64,000 nucleotides of DNA, from positions 1,798,001-1,862,000 of the forward strand of contig JAEUWY010000005.1 in NCBI GenBank assembly GCA_022059125.1. Reading direction: 5' to 3'. This DNA comes from Corynespora cassiicola (taxonomy: Eukaryota; Ascomycota; Dothideomycetes; Pleosporales; Corynesporascaceae). Positions 24,394-36,233 of the stretch are shown here, in pieces. A program made the position numbers and the translations under genes. The notes beneath the pieces are model-generated. The model saw only the letters and a list, made by a program, of their open reading frames with translations, had not been told where the DNA came from and made no database searches. Each line of letters opens with the position of its first letter. Position 1 is the stretch's first letter.

Positions 24394-24908
24394 GCTTGCG
24401 GTTTGATGTTGCTGCGGTTGGGTACTGCAGGTCTTTGGACAACGATACCTGTCCGTGGACAAGTTCACTTCTGTGAGATCTGACGCCATGTGCATGATCG
24501 GATCGTATACCATGTTTATGAATGAATTAAAATTTGGATGTTAGGGATAGATATGACAAAGAAGACGCTTTACCGACTTCATACATGCATGATCGATTTT
24601 ACGCGACGCTTTCTCTTGCTATGATGTTTCACGAAGCTGACGAGTGCTCTAGCCTAACTGTGTGGTTGAGTATCGGTTCGACTGCACAGCCGATGAGAGT
24701 GATTGTACTCATGCTCCTAGGCTGACGCTGCTACGGATGCCACTCAAACCATGACACTTGTGGTCGACTCGACTCACCTATGAATTACTTCCAGTTCACA
24801 AAAAAACGCCTATGGCCAATACCTTCGAACAAATGGGCACCGAGATAGATGTTGCAAAGCGCACATGTCTATTAAAAGTCTACCCTACATCTATCCACCC
24901 CCAGTAAC
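24394..24908. other. Convergent intergenic region
   Basis: Lies between the stops of the APS kinase (+) and the acyl-CoA synthetase (-). No gene seen; presumably both 3' UTRs and terminators. Confidence 0.5.
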
Positions 24909-26948
24909 TCAAGTCAGCCTGACCTTCCTACTCTTGATATTCTCCCAGTCCTTCATGGTATACGGGAAGTACCGATCCGACCCCGGCGGCAACCAATAAA
25001 AACCATCATTCCCCGTGACCTTCTCCAAATCTATGCCTTCCCTCTTCAGCCTCCCCTTCTGAATCTTGAGCGTCCCCGTATACTCCAATTGCGGCGTGAC
25101 ACGCAAGAAGAGCGGCACCGCATACCCCGGCAGCACAGCGCGCGCATGCCCCGCCAGGCCCTGGAAATCAAACGACGCCTCGGTGACGCCCTGGGCCAGG
25201 ACGATGCTGGCGGCGCCCGCGCGGCCGTCGTAGCCGGGGACCTGCACGCCGTACACGTTCGTCTCTGCGATTTGCGGGAACGCGCCCATCATGTCGGCGA
25301 CCTCGTTTGTGGAGACGTTTTCGGATTTCCAGCGGAATGTGTCGCCGAGGCGGTCGACGAAGAAGACGCGCCCGTCGCTGTCTTGTCGCATCATGTCGCC
25401 GGATTTGAACCACCTGGAAGGAAGGATTCATCAGTTTATGCCGTTTCGTGATGATTGGGGAAAGACGGCGAGCACTCACATATCGCCCTTCTCAAAGACA
25501 TCGGTAATCCGCCGGTTCTCTGTGGCCTGGTCATTTTTGTAGTATGCCGGCGTACCTGGGAGCGTCTCGGGCGTCAATCGATGCAGCACCTGCCCGGGCT
25601 CATTGACGCCGCAGCGCACCGCAAAGCCCCTCTCATCCCTCAGTATATCCTCGGTGTCGACATCCATCTTGACCCTGACCTCCTGGTTCTTGTGCCGCCA
25701 GTTCCAGATCAACCCACGGAGGCCAATCGTGTTCGCCGTAAACGGGCCCTCGTTACGGTTGAAGGTCGCGCCTAGACCGTCTGTGGCGGCGTACAGCTCA
25801 TGGATGATTGGGATGCCGAACCGGTCGCGGAACGCTTCCCACACGTCTGGCCGCATGCCGTTGCCCCACGCCATTTGCACGCAGTGCGCACGCTCGTACT
25901 CATTGGGAGGACCGTTCACCAGGTACCGGCAAAGCTCGCCGACGTATTGGATCATGTTGGCTTTCGACTTGGCCACCTCGGGCCAGAAGGTCTTGTGGCT
26001 GAACTTGCGGCCTAGAACTATGGTTGCGCCTGCGTGGATTATGGGCGTCGTGCATAGCCCGTGGGCCGCTCCGTGGTACAGCGGCATGCATGTGTACATT
26101 CTGTCTGAGGGTTTGAGATTCAGGGACTTGGCCGTCATGTAGCCGACCAACAGTTCGCGTCCCGTAGACATCATCACACCCTTGGGTAGACCCGTGGTAC
26201 CGGATGTATAGAGGAGGCTGCGAAGGGACTCGACGCTGATGTTTTCTCGACGAGATTCAGGCGTTGACGTCGAATCAGAGAGTGAACTTATGAATGTTGG
26301 GTCGTAGTATTTTATCTGGACGCCAATTTCCTCTACTTCGGCGCGGCATGGTTCAACGTTGCTACGGACGTCTGAATCGGCAATGATGTATCTACTTTCG
26401 CAGAGCTACAGTGAATCAGTCAGTATTTCTGTGAGGGAAAAATTGCACACACCTTTATGCAATGGAGCAAGGCTGCTCCCATCAGGTTCCAGTTGACAAA
26501 ACTCGTGATGGCACCGATTCCGTCCAGCGCAAACCATAGCATCATATACTCGGGGCTGTTTCCGCCATCGAGGGCAACAATCTCTCCTACTTGGACGCCC
26601 AAGTCGTTGATGAGCCAATTTCCAATCCTGTTTATGGCGTCAAAAAACTCGCCGTATGTATAGGTCTTCCCTTCGAAAACTAGAAACGGGTGATCCGGCT
26701 GGCTCCGGGCATGGTCCTCCAGGACATGATATGTGAGGACACGTTTCGCAGCAACACGGTCGGCTATAAAGTCGAGGGTTTCCTGATTTGCGGCTAATCC
26801 CTTATCATTCTTGACGTCGTGTAGAATGTGAAATTTTGCGTTGAGGTATGCGGCGATGGCTGCGGCTCCTGCAGCGCCGGCGAGGATGGGCACTGAGAAC
26901 GTGTTATGAGGATCTGCAGTTCCGTCCGGAGCGGAACTTACGCGTCAT
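24909..26948 (-). CDS. FAT1: Very-long-chain acyl-CoA synthetase / fatty acid transporter
   Basis: Four exons: 26948-26942 (7 nt, ATGACGC), 26892-26453, 26405-25480 and 25413-24909. They close in frame at 625 residues, the normal length. The N-terminus MTLPILAGAAGAAAIAAYL is a single hydrophobic segment. The AMP-binding signature YTSGTTGLPKG lies at 215-225. The second conserved FAT/VLACS block lies around FVDRLGDTFRWKSENVSTNE, with GYDGRAG after it. The enzyme couples uptake and CoA activation of long and very-long-chain fatty acids at the ER, lipid-droplet or peroxisomal membrane. The C-terminus KVRLT is not a classic PTS1. The frame upstream of the second exon has no ATG, so the 7-nt exon is needed to supply the start codon. 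Confidence 0.93.
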
Positions 26949-27904
26949 TTCAGTTTTTGGCGTCTAGCGATTTCCTTCGAGTGTGTAGGAAGGCGGATGT
27001 GTAGGGACTCGACGAATGTTTTCCTCCGGAGCCGATCCCGACGAAACGAGAACTGCGAGAGAAAAGAGATGCGCCTGAGGCATATTGAAACAAAGATGCG
27101 GCTGCGCACGAACTTCGGCCGCTACAGAGGGGGGATATTGTACGCTCCGAGGTTGATGTCGCGACGAGTCAGCGAATGATATCGACGCACTTGCGTTGCA
27201 GGCACTGGGGTACCCCACACCCCCGCACTTTTAGGGGCGGGAATGCTGGATGCCGTGGGCCTGGGGAATTCATACTTGTTTTGGATAGCGCCTGTGATAC
27301 CACACATTAGTATGGAACATGGGCGAACTTGCGCGTTGTTCGTAGAATGAGGTATGTAACTACCTAGGTATGACCATCTCGGGTGTTGCTCGATGATACG
27401 CTATCACGTGGCACAAGCCCAACATCGGGAACCTCAACATCGGAAGTAGTGTATTAGTTTTCTGTAGGATAACAGCGCTGCAAGAACAAAAATAAGGCAA
27501 CATAACGTTCTAAAAGAACATCTACATTTAGTTCTTGATACCGGGACTGACGATTGGAATGTCACTCATCATCTACCTCAGCAAGTACCTAGGAAGTAAC
27601 CTTTGTTACAGATACATACATATAATCGATCTCAAATTACCAACTAATAGATCTGTATGCTTTTGACGGTGTTTTAGAAGAAGAGATGTCATCAAATAAT
27701 GTTATTTGAGCATCTCCACCACCTGATCTGCATTATAATGGTCTTCCAAAGACGATCGGATTTTTTTCGTATTGCCCTTTCGAGGGAGGAAGCACACTAA
27801 AACCAAAAAAAAGTAAGCCCACAAGAGGGGTGGTATTTCAAATATACGTCATGAAAATCACGACAGAAGCTTGAACTCGGTACAAGAAAGAAAATAACAA
27901 GATA
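26949..27904. other. Intergenic region, AT-rich in its second half
   Basis: Promoter side of the acyl-CoA synthetase, then from about 27,350 an AT-richer stretch without coding signal that leads to the 3' end of the orphan gene. No transposon remnant recognised by eye. Confidence 0.45.
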
Positions 27905-28951
27905 TTAAACCTTCGACTTTGCTCGCTCCTCCTCCAACTCCTTCAAGGTCAACACTTCATCACCGAAATAAATATCAGCAAAGTCGAACTCCTCTGTAAA
28001 GGTTTCTGGCGAGACTGGTCTTTCCTGTGGTGCCTGTGGTGCCTGTGTCCTGGATTGTGTCTTTCTGGGCTTCGGTATGTCTCGTTTCGGCGTCGCACGC
28101 ACATTTCCCTCCTCATTCCCTCCTCTTCTCCTCATCTTAGCCTGCGAAACTAGCTCGTTCCAAGTTACCTCACCCCGTGTCCAAGCCTTCAAAGTACGTA
28201 TATCAGCAGTGTAAAGTGGTCCGGTGTACCTTTTCACGAGTCTGGTCTGTATCTGATGCCACCCCATGCTTGCGTGAACATTATACTCGTGCCACAAAAG
28301 TTGCTTAACGCCAGGCGGGATAATACCAAGCTGGCAGATTTTCGCCCACAGCTCTTGGTTGAGATCGCGAAGGCGCTCGTACGGCATTAGCATTTCTGGA
28401 TCGCAGATATAAGGGTCTCGACGAGGGACTCGTTGCGATTGCATTCGAGTATACTGGCGCCAATATCTCCAATCTGGATGGTAGGGACATACGCCCATGT
28501 AACGACCAGTCCAGTTATTATCTATATATTGCTGGCGTTCATCCGCTAGAGCGGCCCAGGGGTTGATATGCCCCGAAACAGGGTGGTAATCGGTAAGTGT
28601 GTCACAGCGGTTGTGAACACGATCGTCACCTTCGATTTCTGGAAGGGAGTATTTGTACAGGGCTTTTATGGAATTGAAGGAGGTATGAGGGTCTATCAAG
28701 ATAGGCCTCGTCGGAATGTGTTTCTTGAGTGACTCTCTTGGTGAGGTGCTACTATCAACATCGGCCTCAGTTTCGGTATCATCTACGGTTTTGAGGGTTT
28801 CAAGCGCTGATTTGGTTGGGAAAAGACGTTCCAACACGGAGTCGCTGGACGTAGCGATGATCTTATTCGTCCCAGAGCCCATTATGGGGTTATTTGTGAC
28901 GTTTTGTATCCAAGAATCAGATGTGTCCGTTGGAGATCTTGGGTTGAACAT
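27905..28951 (-). CDS. Uncharacterised 348-residue protein
   Basis: A single exon with a true ATG at 28951 and an uninterrupted frame. I do not recognise the family. The N-terminal 100 residues are Ser/Thr-rich and look disordered. The middle (about 130-280) is Trp/Tyr-rich and probably folded (WRYWRQYTRMQ, ELWAKICQLGI, YNVHASMGWHQIQTRL). A basic, Pro/Gln-rich linker follows (PKPRKTQSRTQAPQAPQE), then an acidic tail. There is no signal peptide, membrane segment or zinc site. Both flanks are AT-rich and gene-free for 0.76-0.96 kb, unlike the GC-richer core genes nearby, so this could be a lineage-restricted gene. That is an inference. Length and regular composition argue against chance. Confidence 0.6.
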   Translation of the reverse strand: MFNPRSPTDTSDSWIQNVTNNPIMGSGTNKIIATSSDSVLERLFPTKSALETLKTVDDTETEADVDSSTSPRESLKKHIPTRPILIDPHTSFNSIKALYKYSLPEIEGDDRVHNRCDTLTDYHPVSGHINPWAALADERQQYIDNNWTGRYMGVCPYHPDWRYWRQYTRMQSQRVPRRDPYICDPEMLMPYERLRDLNQELWAKICQLGIIPPGVKQLLWHEYNVHASMGWHQIQTRLVKRYTGPLYTADIRTLKAWTRGEVTWNELVSQAKMRRRGGNEEGNVRATPKRDIPKPRKTQSRTQAPQAPQERPVSPETFTEEFDFADIYFGDEVLTLKELEEERAKSKV

Positions 28952-29712
28952 GTTTGGCTCGAGTATGTGTAGTTTGAGTATGTGTCGGTTGAGGGTATGT
29001 GAGCTTGTGTAGTTGTGAGAAAAAAGTTGATAGTTGAAGAGTGTATCCTCAAGTTATGTTCTTAGTATCCCATTTGTTGGGCTCACAGATCAACTGGATG
29101 TGATCCGCATGCCTTCTTCGATGGATAGTGATCCAACTTGGTGGGGGACCTAATTTTTGGTACGCTTAGAGTAGTCAACAATTCCATGGCGAACTTCGTT
29201 AGTATCCCATAGCAAATTGATCTCCATCAATGCTAACCAGATCACCCTCTTGCTTTTCATCTCTCATCGCTGCATTATAGATTCAGCATCAGAAGAAATC
29301 ATTATTTGATGTATTTAAAACCTGATTCTAAGGGCACTAATTCACTACCTTAGCCTACGATGGATTTCTTCCATGAAGACGAGGCTCTTGTGGGGGACCC
29401 CCGCAGGCTGGCGTATGGGCCCCCACGAGGACATCCAAAAAGCTCACAGATCATGTATTTTAACGGTACACTTCGGTTCTGTAAATTGCGCATTCAAGAA
29501 TCCGATCACCAACATCTAGGGTAGCACTGTCATATCGTGCATATACGAATCATATACTGTACTGTCGCTATCCAAACATCATCAAAACAGAGATGAGGGA
29601 TGATAGTTACCAGATTGTATATGTATGTATCAAGGGAGATGTTCATCAGAAAATGATTTTTTTCATCAATCAGTCATACACTACGTCTTCCAGGCTTCAG
29701 GTCTGAAAAAAT
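28952..29712. other. AT-rich intergenic region
   Basis: 5' side of the 348-residue gene and 3' side of the sugar porter gene. I see no gene or repeat in it. Confidence 0.45.
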
Positions 29713-31460
29713 TTACTCCTTCCTCTCAATCTGAACGCTCTCCACCCTTCCCTCTTTCTCCTCCCTGACCATCTCTGCGCCCTTCTCGACATGGTTGCTG
29801 CCTCCAAAGAGCGTGTCGATCTCCTCCAGACTGACCTTCTTTGTCTCAGGCACGAAGAACCACACGAATATCGCAAGCAAGAAGTTAATACCAGCAAACA
29901 TGTAGAAAGCATAGAAGCCCTCATTGTCGAGGAATGTGGGGAAGAATTGCTGCACGATAGAGTTTGCAACGTTCTGTGTCTGCGAGCACATGCCAACGGC
30001 TTGGGCACGAACGTTCATGGAGAAGATCTCAGAAGTGAAAATCCAAACAGTGGCACCCCAAGAAGGTTTGTCTGGCAATGAGTCAGCAGAGGATTCTTGA
30101 GCGGGACACCTCGAATAAAGAAAACTTACAGAAGAAGGCAAACAGGAACATGAGGAAGACGATGGCTATGCCGACAGGGAGGCTCTTTGCGCCATCGATG
30201 GTAGGCGTTTGTGTTTCTACAGTTGCGACAATGAGCATGCAAAGGGCCATACCGATAGCTCCGACGATGAAGAGGAACTTGCGGCCAAAGCGATCAACCG
30301 TCCAAGTAGCGTTGAGCGTAAAGATGATTCCAAAGGTAGCGTTAAGTGCATTGATAAGCGCAATTTGGCTGGCGCTCTTGAACACTTTCTTGTAGACGAT
30401 GGTGCTGTACGAGTTGAGGGTTCCTTGGCCCGTGACTTGCTGACCAGCGTTCAGGATGAGGGCAAGGTACATCCTCTTGCGGACCGACTTGTCCTTCCAG
30501 AGTGCAGAATATCCAGAAGAGATGGCCTCAGATTCAAACTCGATAGCTTCACGGATGCACAAGATTTCTTCCTCGACTTGGGCGTCGGTGTCACGGACAC
30601 GGGCGAGGGACTTGCGGGCGTCTTCGATACGGTTGCCGTGTTGGACGTACCAACGGGGAGTCTCAGGGATGAAATAGATTTGCGCAAGGATGAGAATAGG
30701 CATCAGAAGCTGGAAAATGACGACCATTTTCCAGTCCCACTCGCCCAGCTTTTGGGGGTGCTTGGAACAAGCGAAGTTGACCCAGTACCTATACTCTAGT
30801 CAGATATTGATCTGAGGATAAGTTTGTGGGAGGATACGTACGCAATAAAAGAGCCGACTGAATAGAACATCTGCCAGAAAGACATAATCATTCCTCGAAT
30901 CTCGGGGGGTGCGAGTTCACCGATGTAGATAGGACCAGCAGCTTGGCAGTGTCAGCAAACCAAATGTAACCCCATTTCCATCAGAAAACTTACTCAGAGC
31001 AAGACCTTGTCCAATACCGATGATAACACGGCCACCAATGAAGCATCCAATGTTGCCGCGCGGAGAGAAAGTCTGCATAAAAGTGGCGACGATGACTAGG
31101 ATAGAGCCAACGGCCATTCCCATTCTCCGACCTCCATAATCGGCAAGGGGACCTCCTAGGAAGAAACCTGCGACGACGGCACCGACTGTGTATGCGGTAT
31201 TTATAGCTCCGATAGTTTGCGAGTCCTTACTGATGTCAGACCGTCTCATATGGCAATTGTATTGAGGGACGTACAGGGTGATTGAAGTATTCGACCCAAT
31301 TCTTCGAGCCTTGCACCGCGTTGAAGACTGACGCATCGTAACCGTACAGCACCATGCACGATGCTGCGACGAGCGAAATGTACCTAGAAATTTGTTAAAG
31401 AAGCCTTGCGTGAAATGAAACATGTACGCACCAATTGTAAACCCTCTTGGAGGAAACCAT
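29713..31460 (-). CDS. MFS sugar porter (hexose/lactose-permease-like)
   Basis: Six exons: 31460-31432 (29 nt), 31383-31275, 31225-30994, 30941-30842, 30788-30130 and 30071-29713, giving 495 residues. Sugar porter hallmarks are all present: GPLADYGGRRMG between TM2 and TM3, PESPRWL-type PETPRWYV before the central loop, VDRFGRKF between TM8 and TM9, and PETKKVSLEEID after TM12. The block GLALTAGPIYIGELAPPEIRG is typical of the fungal branch. It should be a plasma-membrane proton symporter for a mono- or disaccharide. The exact sugar cannot be inferred. The acceptor of intron 2 is AAG rather than the CAG four bases upstream, because the latter would create a stop. All other introns have standard ends. 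Confidence 0.9.
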
Positions 31461-32807
31461 GGTGGCGTGTTCCTGTCTGGGCTTTGGAACAAAAAAGAAC
31501 TTGACGAAAACACCAGAACAAGAACCTCTGAGCAAAGGATTCAGAGAAGTTGCTCTTGCGGAGAACTCTGGGGCCCCAGCCCGGGGAGGGAAGCGGTCAA
31601 AGATATATACCTCTCCCCTTCCAGTCTCGCACGGTCCGCAATCGTCCCATGTGCACCCCAAAGGCTCGGAAGCGCGCAAACCAGGCTCTGGGGTCACCGG
31701 CACAAACTTGCGCTCTAGCAGACAAGATATTTCACACGAATCAGAAGGGATGCTCCAGCCTCAACGACGCCTCTCCAACATAGTCGTTCGCCATAGCTGA
31801 TCTGGGGCCCCGGGTCTACGCCCAAAGCTGCCGCAAAGGGGTCCACTTCGCACTACTCACTTGCCGTTGATAAAGGACGAGCTATGAAGACGCTCGTGTT
31901 GCGTTTTTTCCACGAATGAGAACGGATGCCGGAAAGATGGATCTAGTGTTGAGGCAGCAAATAGTGTGCGTGGGAGGACTCAGGCGAGCGTTCAGCAGCG
32001 ATGATGCCGCACACCCGCGATACTAGGCAAGCCGCAACAGGGATGGCCGCGGAGATAGCGACCTAAGGCGGAAATTTGTCCTTCCCGAGCGATGCGAGAC
32101 GGTCGGTTCAAGCTTTGCGAAGACGGGTGCGGTTAGAGGAAGCTTTTGGCTGACGTGGTGGAGTCTTATTTTTGCGCCGAGCCGTTGGTGGTGAATCTCC
32201 CTCGTGGGGACTTGCGGACGCCCTCTTCTTCTTGTGAGAGATTGGAATTGCTCATGAAGAGGGGTGGCCGGCCGGCCTCTCTTGACGATAGAATTACCGA
32301 ACGGGATCGGTGCATGCACGTCGCCGCGCCATTGCTGCGAGTTGATAGGTGATCATCTTTGAATCAGCATCGACTAAGGAATCCACAAAGTCACGCCCAC
32401 ATCCGCCTTTTCTAGACGAATGCCCACGCCCGACAACCTTGGGAGCTTCCAATCCTGCAGGGCCCTCAGGAATTCCATCATGTTTGCTGCATGGCGAATC
32501 AGACATTAGCATGTTTCAGTGGGGATTGAGTCTCGACACGTGATAACGCTGGGGTTGCTCCGAGGCGAGGTCGGGGAAGTCGGGGAAAAAGCGGCCCCGA
32601 GCCAGATCCACGTGACTGGACAAGAATTGCGCCACAGGATATCGCGCCACTTTTACCCGCCACTTCCACGCGCCACATCTAGTCCGTCCACAATTCTCAC
32701 CGACCCTGCATCCAGACCGCCGACCAGCTCCACTGAAATCTCTCTCAACCCCGACCCTTTCGCCGCAAACCCCTTTTACACCAGAAATCTCTCAGAAATC
32801 AGCCAAA
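31461..32807. other. Divergent intergenic region, no gene seen
   Basis: Lies between the starts of the sugar porter (-) and TMA7 (+). Several GC-rich open frames overlap on both strands, none with conserved pattern. The last 150 bp, rich in CCGACC and CACC, are the likely TMA7 promoter. Confidence 0.5.
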
Positions 32808-33213
32808 ATGCCTTCGGGACAAGGAAGTACGTACCAAATATGTCCCTAACTTCCCCCTCGCTGAGAAGGAAGAGCGGGGTATGAGGCATCAAAGGAAGAA
32901 GGGATATGCTGACAACGAGACAACACAGCCGGCACCAACCCCATCCACAACAAGAAGCCCAAGAAGAAGAACCAAGAGCTTGACGAGGACGACATTGCCT
33001 TCAAGGCCAAACAGCAGGCTGGTTCGTAACGCCCTCCACAACCCCTCCACGCCGCCTTCACCCCGAGCGATAAGCCTGGCAAAAGTTTCGACAGTCACAA
33101 ACGCTGACCATACCATAGACAAGAAGGCCCGCGAGGAGATGGCCTCAAAGGCCAAGGGCAAGGGCCCTATGAACTCTGGCCAGCAGGGCATCAAGAAGTC
33201 GGGCAAGAAATAA
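32808..33213 (+). CDS. TMA7: Translation machinery-associated protein 7
   Basis: Three exons, 32808-32826 (19 nt), 32929-33021 and 33119-33213, splice to 68 residues. No single open frame covers it, so it is easily missed. The protein starts MPSGQG, has a Lys-rich segment, then the signature QELDEDDIAFKAKQQADKK, and ends GIKKSGKK. This is the full pattern of the TMA7 family (64 residues in yeast), small basic proteins that co-purify with ribosomes and affect translation efficiency. Introns are 102 and 97 nt with regular GT-AG ends. Small size and two introns fit a housekeeping gene. Confidence 0.93.
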
Positions 33214-33922
33214 GCGCTCGTCTCATCACCCCGCATCAGCCCTGACACGGCGGGCATGAACAACGAAGGAACGACACTGGGGGTTTTCAGATACCACAAA
33301 CGGAGTCATGATACATAAGGCATATCGCATGTGGAAGCCGTAGCTATCTTTGAATGATACACCCGTTGGCCACAACCATCTGCTCACACCGTCACCCAAG
33401 GTCGAATAATTGCTTGTTCCCCGCTTAGCAAAAAAATCAGTGATCTAAATACCTCACCTACTTCCTTGTTCGATTTTCAGCATCTTCTGATGGCTATGAA
33501 AGGCTTAATACATGTTCATTTTTTTTAATCAACCGTGACGGCGACCACCCATCAAGAACCAGTACCATGCTCGTGGCTTTAATTCGTCATGGTAGTACAA
33601 CGACTCAATAACCTGGTGCATGTCCATCGTTTCAACCTATGATGACTGCGAAAACCCATCGATAGCCTGCCTATAAGTACTCATGAATGTCTTCTGCTTT
33701 GGTGAGGGCAAGATTGCCATCGGGCCATAGGGCATCCTTCCTATGTTATATGACTGCTGTAGCTGTAGCTTTCTTTCTTCATTTCCGTAGAGGGGTAGAG
33801 TTGACTGAAAGCATCAATGGTGGCAGTCCATCAACTGTATATATCCAAGTGCTTGTCGTTCCAAGTGAGTTATATCATGGCAAGCTATCAGCCGCCATTT
33901 CAAGAATAAAAAAAAATCTCTC
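33214..33922. other. Intergenic region, no gene seen
   Basis: AT-rich 3' region of TMA7, with no protein-like frame before the stop of the minus-strand broken gene at 33923. Confidence 0.5.
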
Positions 33923-34523
33923 TCAGGCTAGTGGTAACCTCGAATACTTTTTAGGAATGCCTAGGCTTTGACCTCTACGCCATACCATACTTCCCGGCTG
34001 CACTGCCCAGTCCATGCAGCGGTTCCGCATTCCCCAAGCCACTTTATCCCGCTCCTCTGTACTCATGTCTTTGCATTCTTCCTTCAACCGTTCCGTTGCT
34101 TCCCTGCTCAATCCCTCGTCGAATGGATAGCCCGCGGCGTACATGATCCGATCGCACAGTACATGACCCATGAGCGCCCCCCCCCCCCCAATACCATCCG
34201 CATCCAAAACATCCTCGATCATAACCCATACATCCTGCTCTCAGACCTCCGGGAACGACCCGTGCACCTTGCAAGGCAAATGCAAAGTGCGGAGCAGGGC
34301 CTTTATGGGCGGCAGCAGCGCGGCAGCCCGATGCACAGCCCCCAGAAACCGATCGAAGACCCCCCGCGATGTAGAGGTGCACAATCGGAAGCGGGGAACT
34401 CGTACAGGGGTGAGGAGGGGGGTCGTACGGGCGCGAGACCAGGGGCGATGGAGAGCGCGTGGCAGAGCAAGCTCTGTAGCGGCCGAGGGACTGGGACCGG
34501 GTAAGCAAGAGAGCCCACCCCAC
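33923..34523 (-). pseudogene. Broken gene of unknown family (nonsense + frameshift)
   Basis: On the minus strand, 34222-33923 encodes a regular C-terminal segment (for example EATERLKEECKDMSTEERDK and MRNRCMDWAVQPGSMVWRR) ending in TAG. Upstream in the same frame there is one TGA near 34,244, and then a clean continuation (FDRFLGAVHRAAALLPPIKA). A further protein-like stretch (PRPLQSLLCHALSIAPG) sits in the next frame, switched at a G6 run. A C13 run (34177-34189) also lies within the frame. More 5' coding sequence, perhaps with a membrane segment (GAVLGTFFFLFAMG, 35042-34692), may belong to it and ends at a possible GTGAGT donor. I do not recognise the family. Undetected introns are the alternative, but the stop sits in too short an interval for one. 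Confidence 0.4.
34177..34189. repeat. C13 homopolymer in a reading frame
   Basis: Thirteen C bases on the plus strand, read as poly-Gly (GIGGGGAL) in the minus-strand frame of the broken gene. Such runs slip easily in replication and sequencing. Confidence 0.85.
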
Positions 34524-35042
34524 GAGACACAGGCGGCCCGTCTCTTGCATGTCGGCTATGATATCCCCTACCCACCACCCCCCTCCCTCCATGGTAGTAC
34601 AGTCTTTCCCCCAAGCTGGAATATCTAGCGCGACACGACTTTTTCTGATCGGAAGGGTTGATTGTGAAGCCGACAGAGCATCAAGTCGCTGTCAAATTAT
34701 TTTGAAAAAAAAGCTAGATATCCGAACCGGGACGAGGATTGTAGTTCTTGCTACTACCAATAATGATGTAGTCAACCCCTCAAGGCAGATTTTAGCCAAG
34801 GTCAGGTACGCCCTACGACTCACCCGCTCCTCCGAGGGGATCGCGGAGCCCAGCCGTCCAGACAACCTTGAACTTCGCTCCGCCACACTCTCCCCAACGC
34901 ACCCATCCCAAGCCGAGCCGTCGATTCCGATCTTCGAATCATCGACTTCCCCCTTCCCCCTGCCCATCGCAAAGAGGAAAAAGAAGGTGCCCAGCACCGC
35001 GCCGGTTGCAGCTCCGAGTCGCGGATGCGGAGGGGAACCCAC

Positions 35043-35966
35043 GATGCGCGGTTTGGAAAGGATCGGCGGTAGGGAGCGAGCGGTAGAGCGCCGAGGTGGG
35101 GTCGCTGGGGGCCGGAGGGGTTGTCGAGGACCCGGGTGAGAGTTGGGACTTGGATCGTCGGCGAGAAGTAGAAGTCTTAAGCGCCGAAGGAACGGCTGGG
35201 TAGCGTCAATGATGGTGATGATGATGATGATGGGGCCGCTTGAGGGCCGACTGTTGGATATGCCATGGCATTGGTTCTGCGGTGAAACTGGTTTTGACGT
35301 CTACACACTACTGTGACGATGATTTAGTAATGGCAATGTGAGAGTGGGCCTGGAATGCGTAGTTAGGCGTACTGTGTAAGAAGTGAGGCTACAATGCAAA
35401 ATTGCCTTGGGCAAGGACACATTGGTAGACATGTGGCAAGTGCTACCGTTACAAACGTTTCGCCACGGCGAGAAGGAAGGTTCACATCCACGGCATACAT
35501 GGCAAGAGCGTTTATCATGAGAGGGGCGATTAAACAATTGATTCTGGTATGTACTCTCCACGAGCCGACTTGCCCTCGGGCAGTCTCGCTCCATTTACAT
35601 TTCTGAATCGACTCGCTGCGTGACTTTTCGTATGACATCGTGCTCTGGTCTAGTGCTGTGACTGACTCGGGGGGTATAGTGGTTGAACTCATTAAAAGGA
35701 CCGAATTGAATGACAATGTGCCGTGTGATGCGGATGGGTTGTCGACGGTGCCAAAGCTGACTGCATTCCAAACGCCAATGTTTGGGTGGAAGATCCGTCG
35801 ACTGAGTGCCGGGGAGCGACGGGCTCATTCTCATCTCAGGTAGGATGTGAGGTATCATCTCGTCTACTATGAGACGTCACATGACTATCTTCGATGGCAT
35901 CTTGGTTGGTTTGTTGTTGTGAAGGATTCCCAATCTCGTAACAGCCTTTCCCTCGCCCGTGCATGT
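35043..35966. other. Intergenic region, no gene seen
   Basis: Contains a (GAT)n-type microsatellite at about 35209-35232 and no convincing coding sequence. The minus-strand frames at 35301-35716 lack conserved features. Confidence 0.45.
35209..35232. repeat. GAT trinucleotide microsatellite
   Basis: About eight GAT units with one GGT interruption near the left end. Confidence 0.8.
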
Positions 35967-36233
35967 TCAAGTTGTTCGTCTCCCTTTCTTGCTTCCGAAT
36001 GTGAAGGCGCGGCGCCTCAGGCTGGCGGCCTTGCTCTCTTCGGTCGGAGACTTTGGATTGTCGCTCTCCGAGGATGGGCTGTGGGATTGAGAGCCCGAAC
36101 CGGAAGACGACTGAGAAGCTGATCGTCTGCGACCCTCCTCGGCAAGAACGTCCTCAAGCGAGACATTCAGGTGGGGGTGGGTGTAGGTTGGCGCCTCGGT
36201 GGGCTCGAGGATCTCGGTGAACTTGGAGGTCAT
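35967..36233 (-). CDS. Small Ser-rich acidic/basic protein, 88 residues
   Basis: A single exon from a true ATG at 36233 to a stop at 35967. The N-terminal part has a structured-looking motif, TEILEPTEAPTYTHPHLNVS followed by LEDVLAEE. A Ser-rich, presumably phosphorylated disordered middle comes next (SASQSSSGSGSQSHSPSS), then a basic end (LRRRAFTFGSKKGRR). Similar short proteins are, as far as I recall, found across filamentous ascomycetes without assigned function. The motif layout suggests a short linear binding motif plus regulatory Ser sites. There is no signal peptide or membrane segment. It stands alone between two gene-free stretches. Confidence 0.65.
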   Translation of the reverse strand: MTSKFTEILEPTEAPTYTHPHLNVSLEDVLAEEGRRRSASQSSSGSGSQSHSPSSESDNPKSPTEESKAASLRRRAFTFGSKKGRRTT

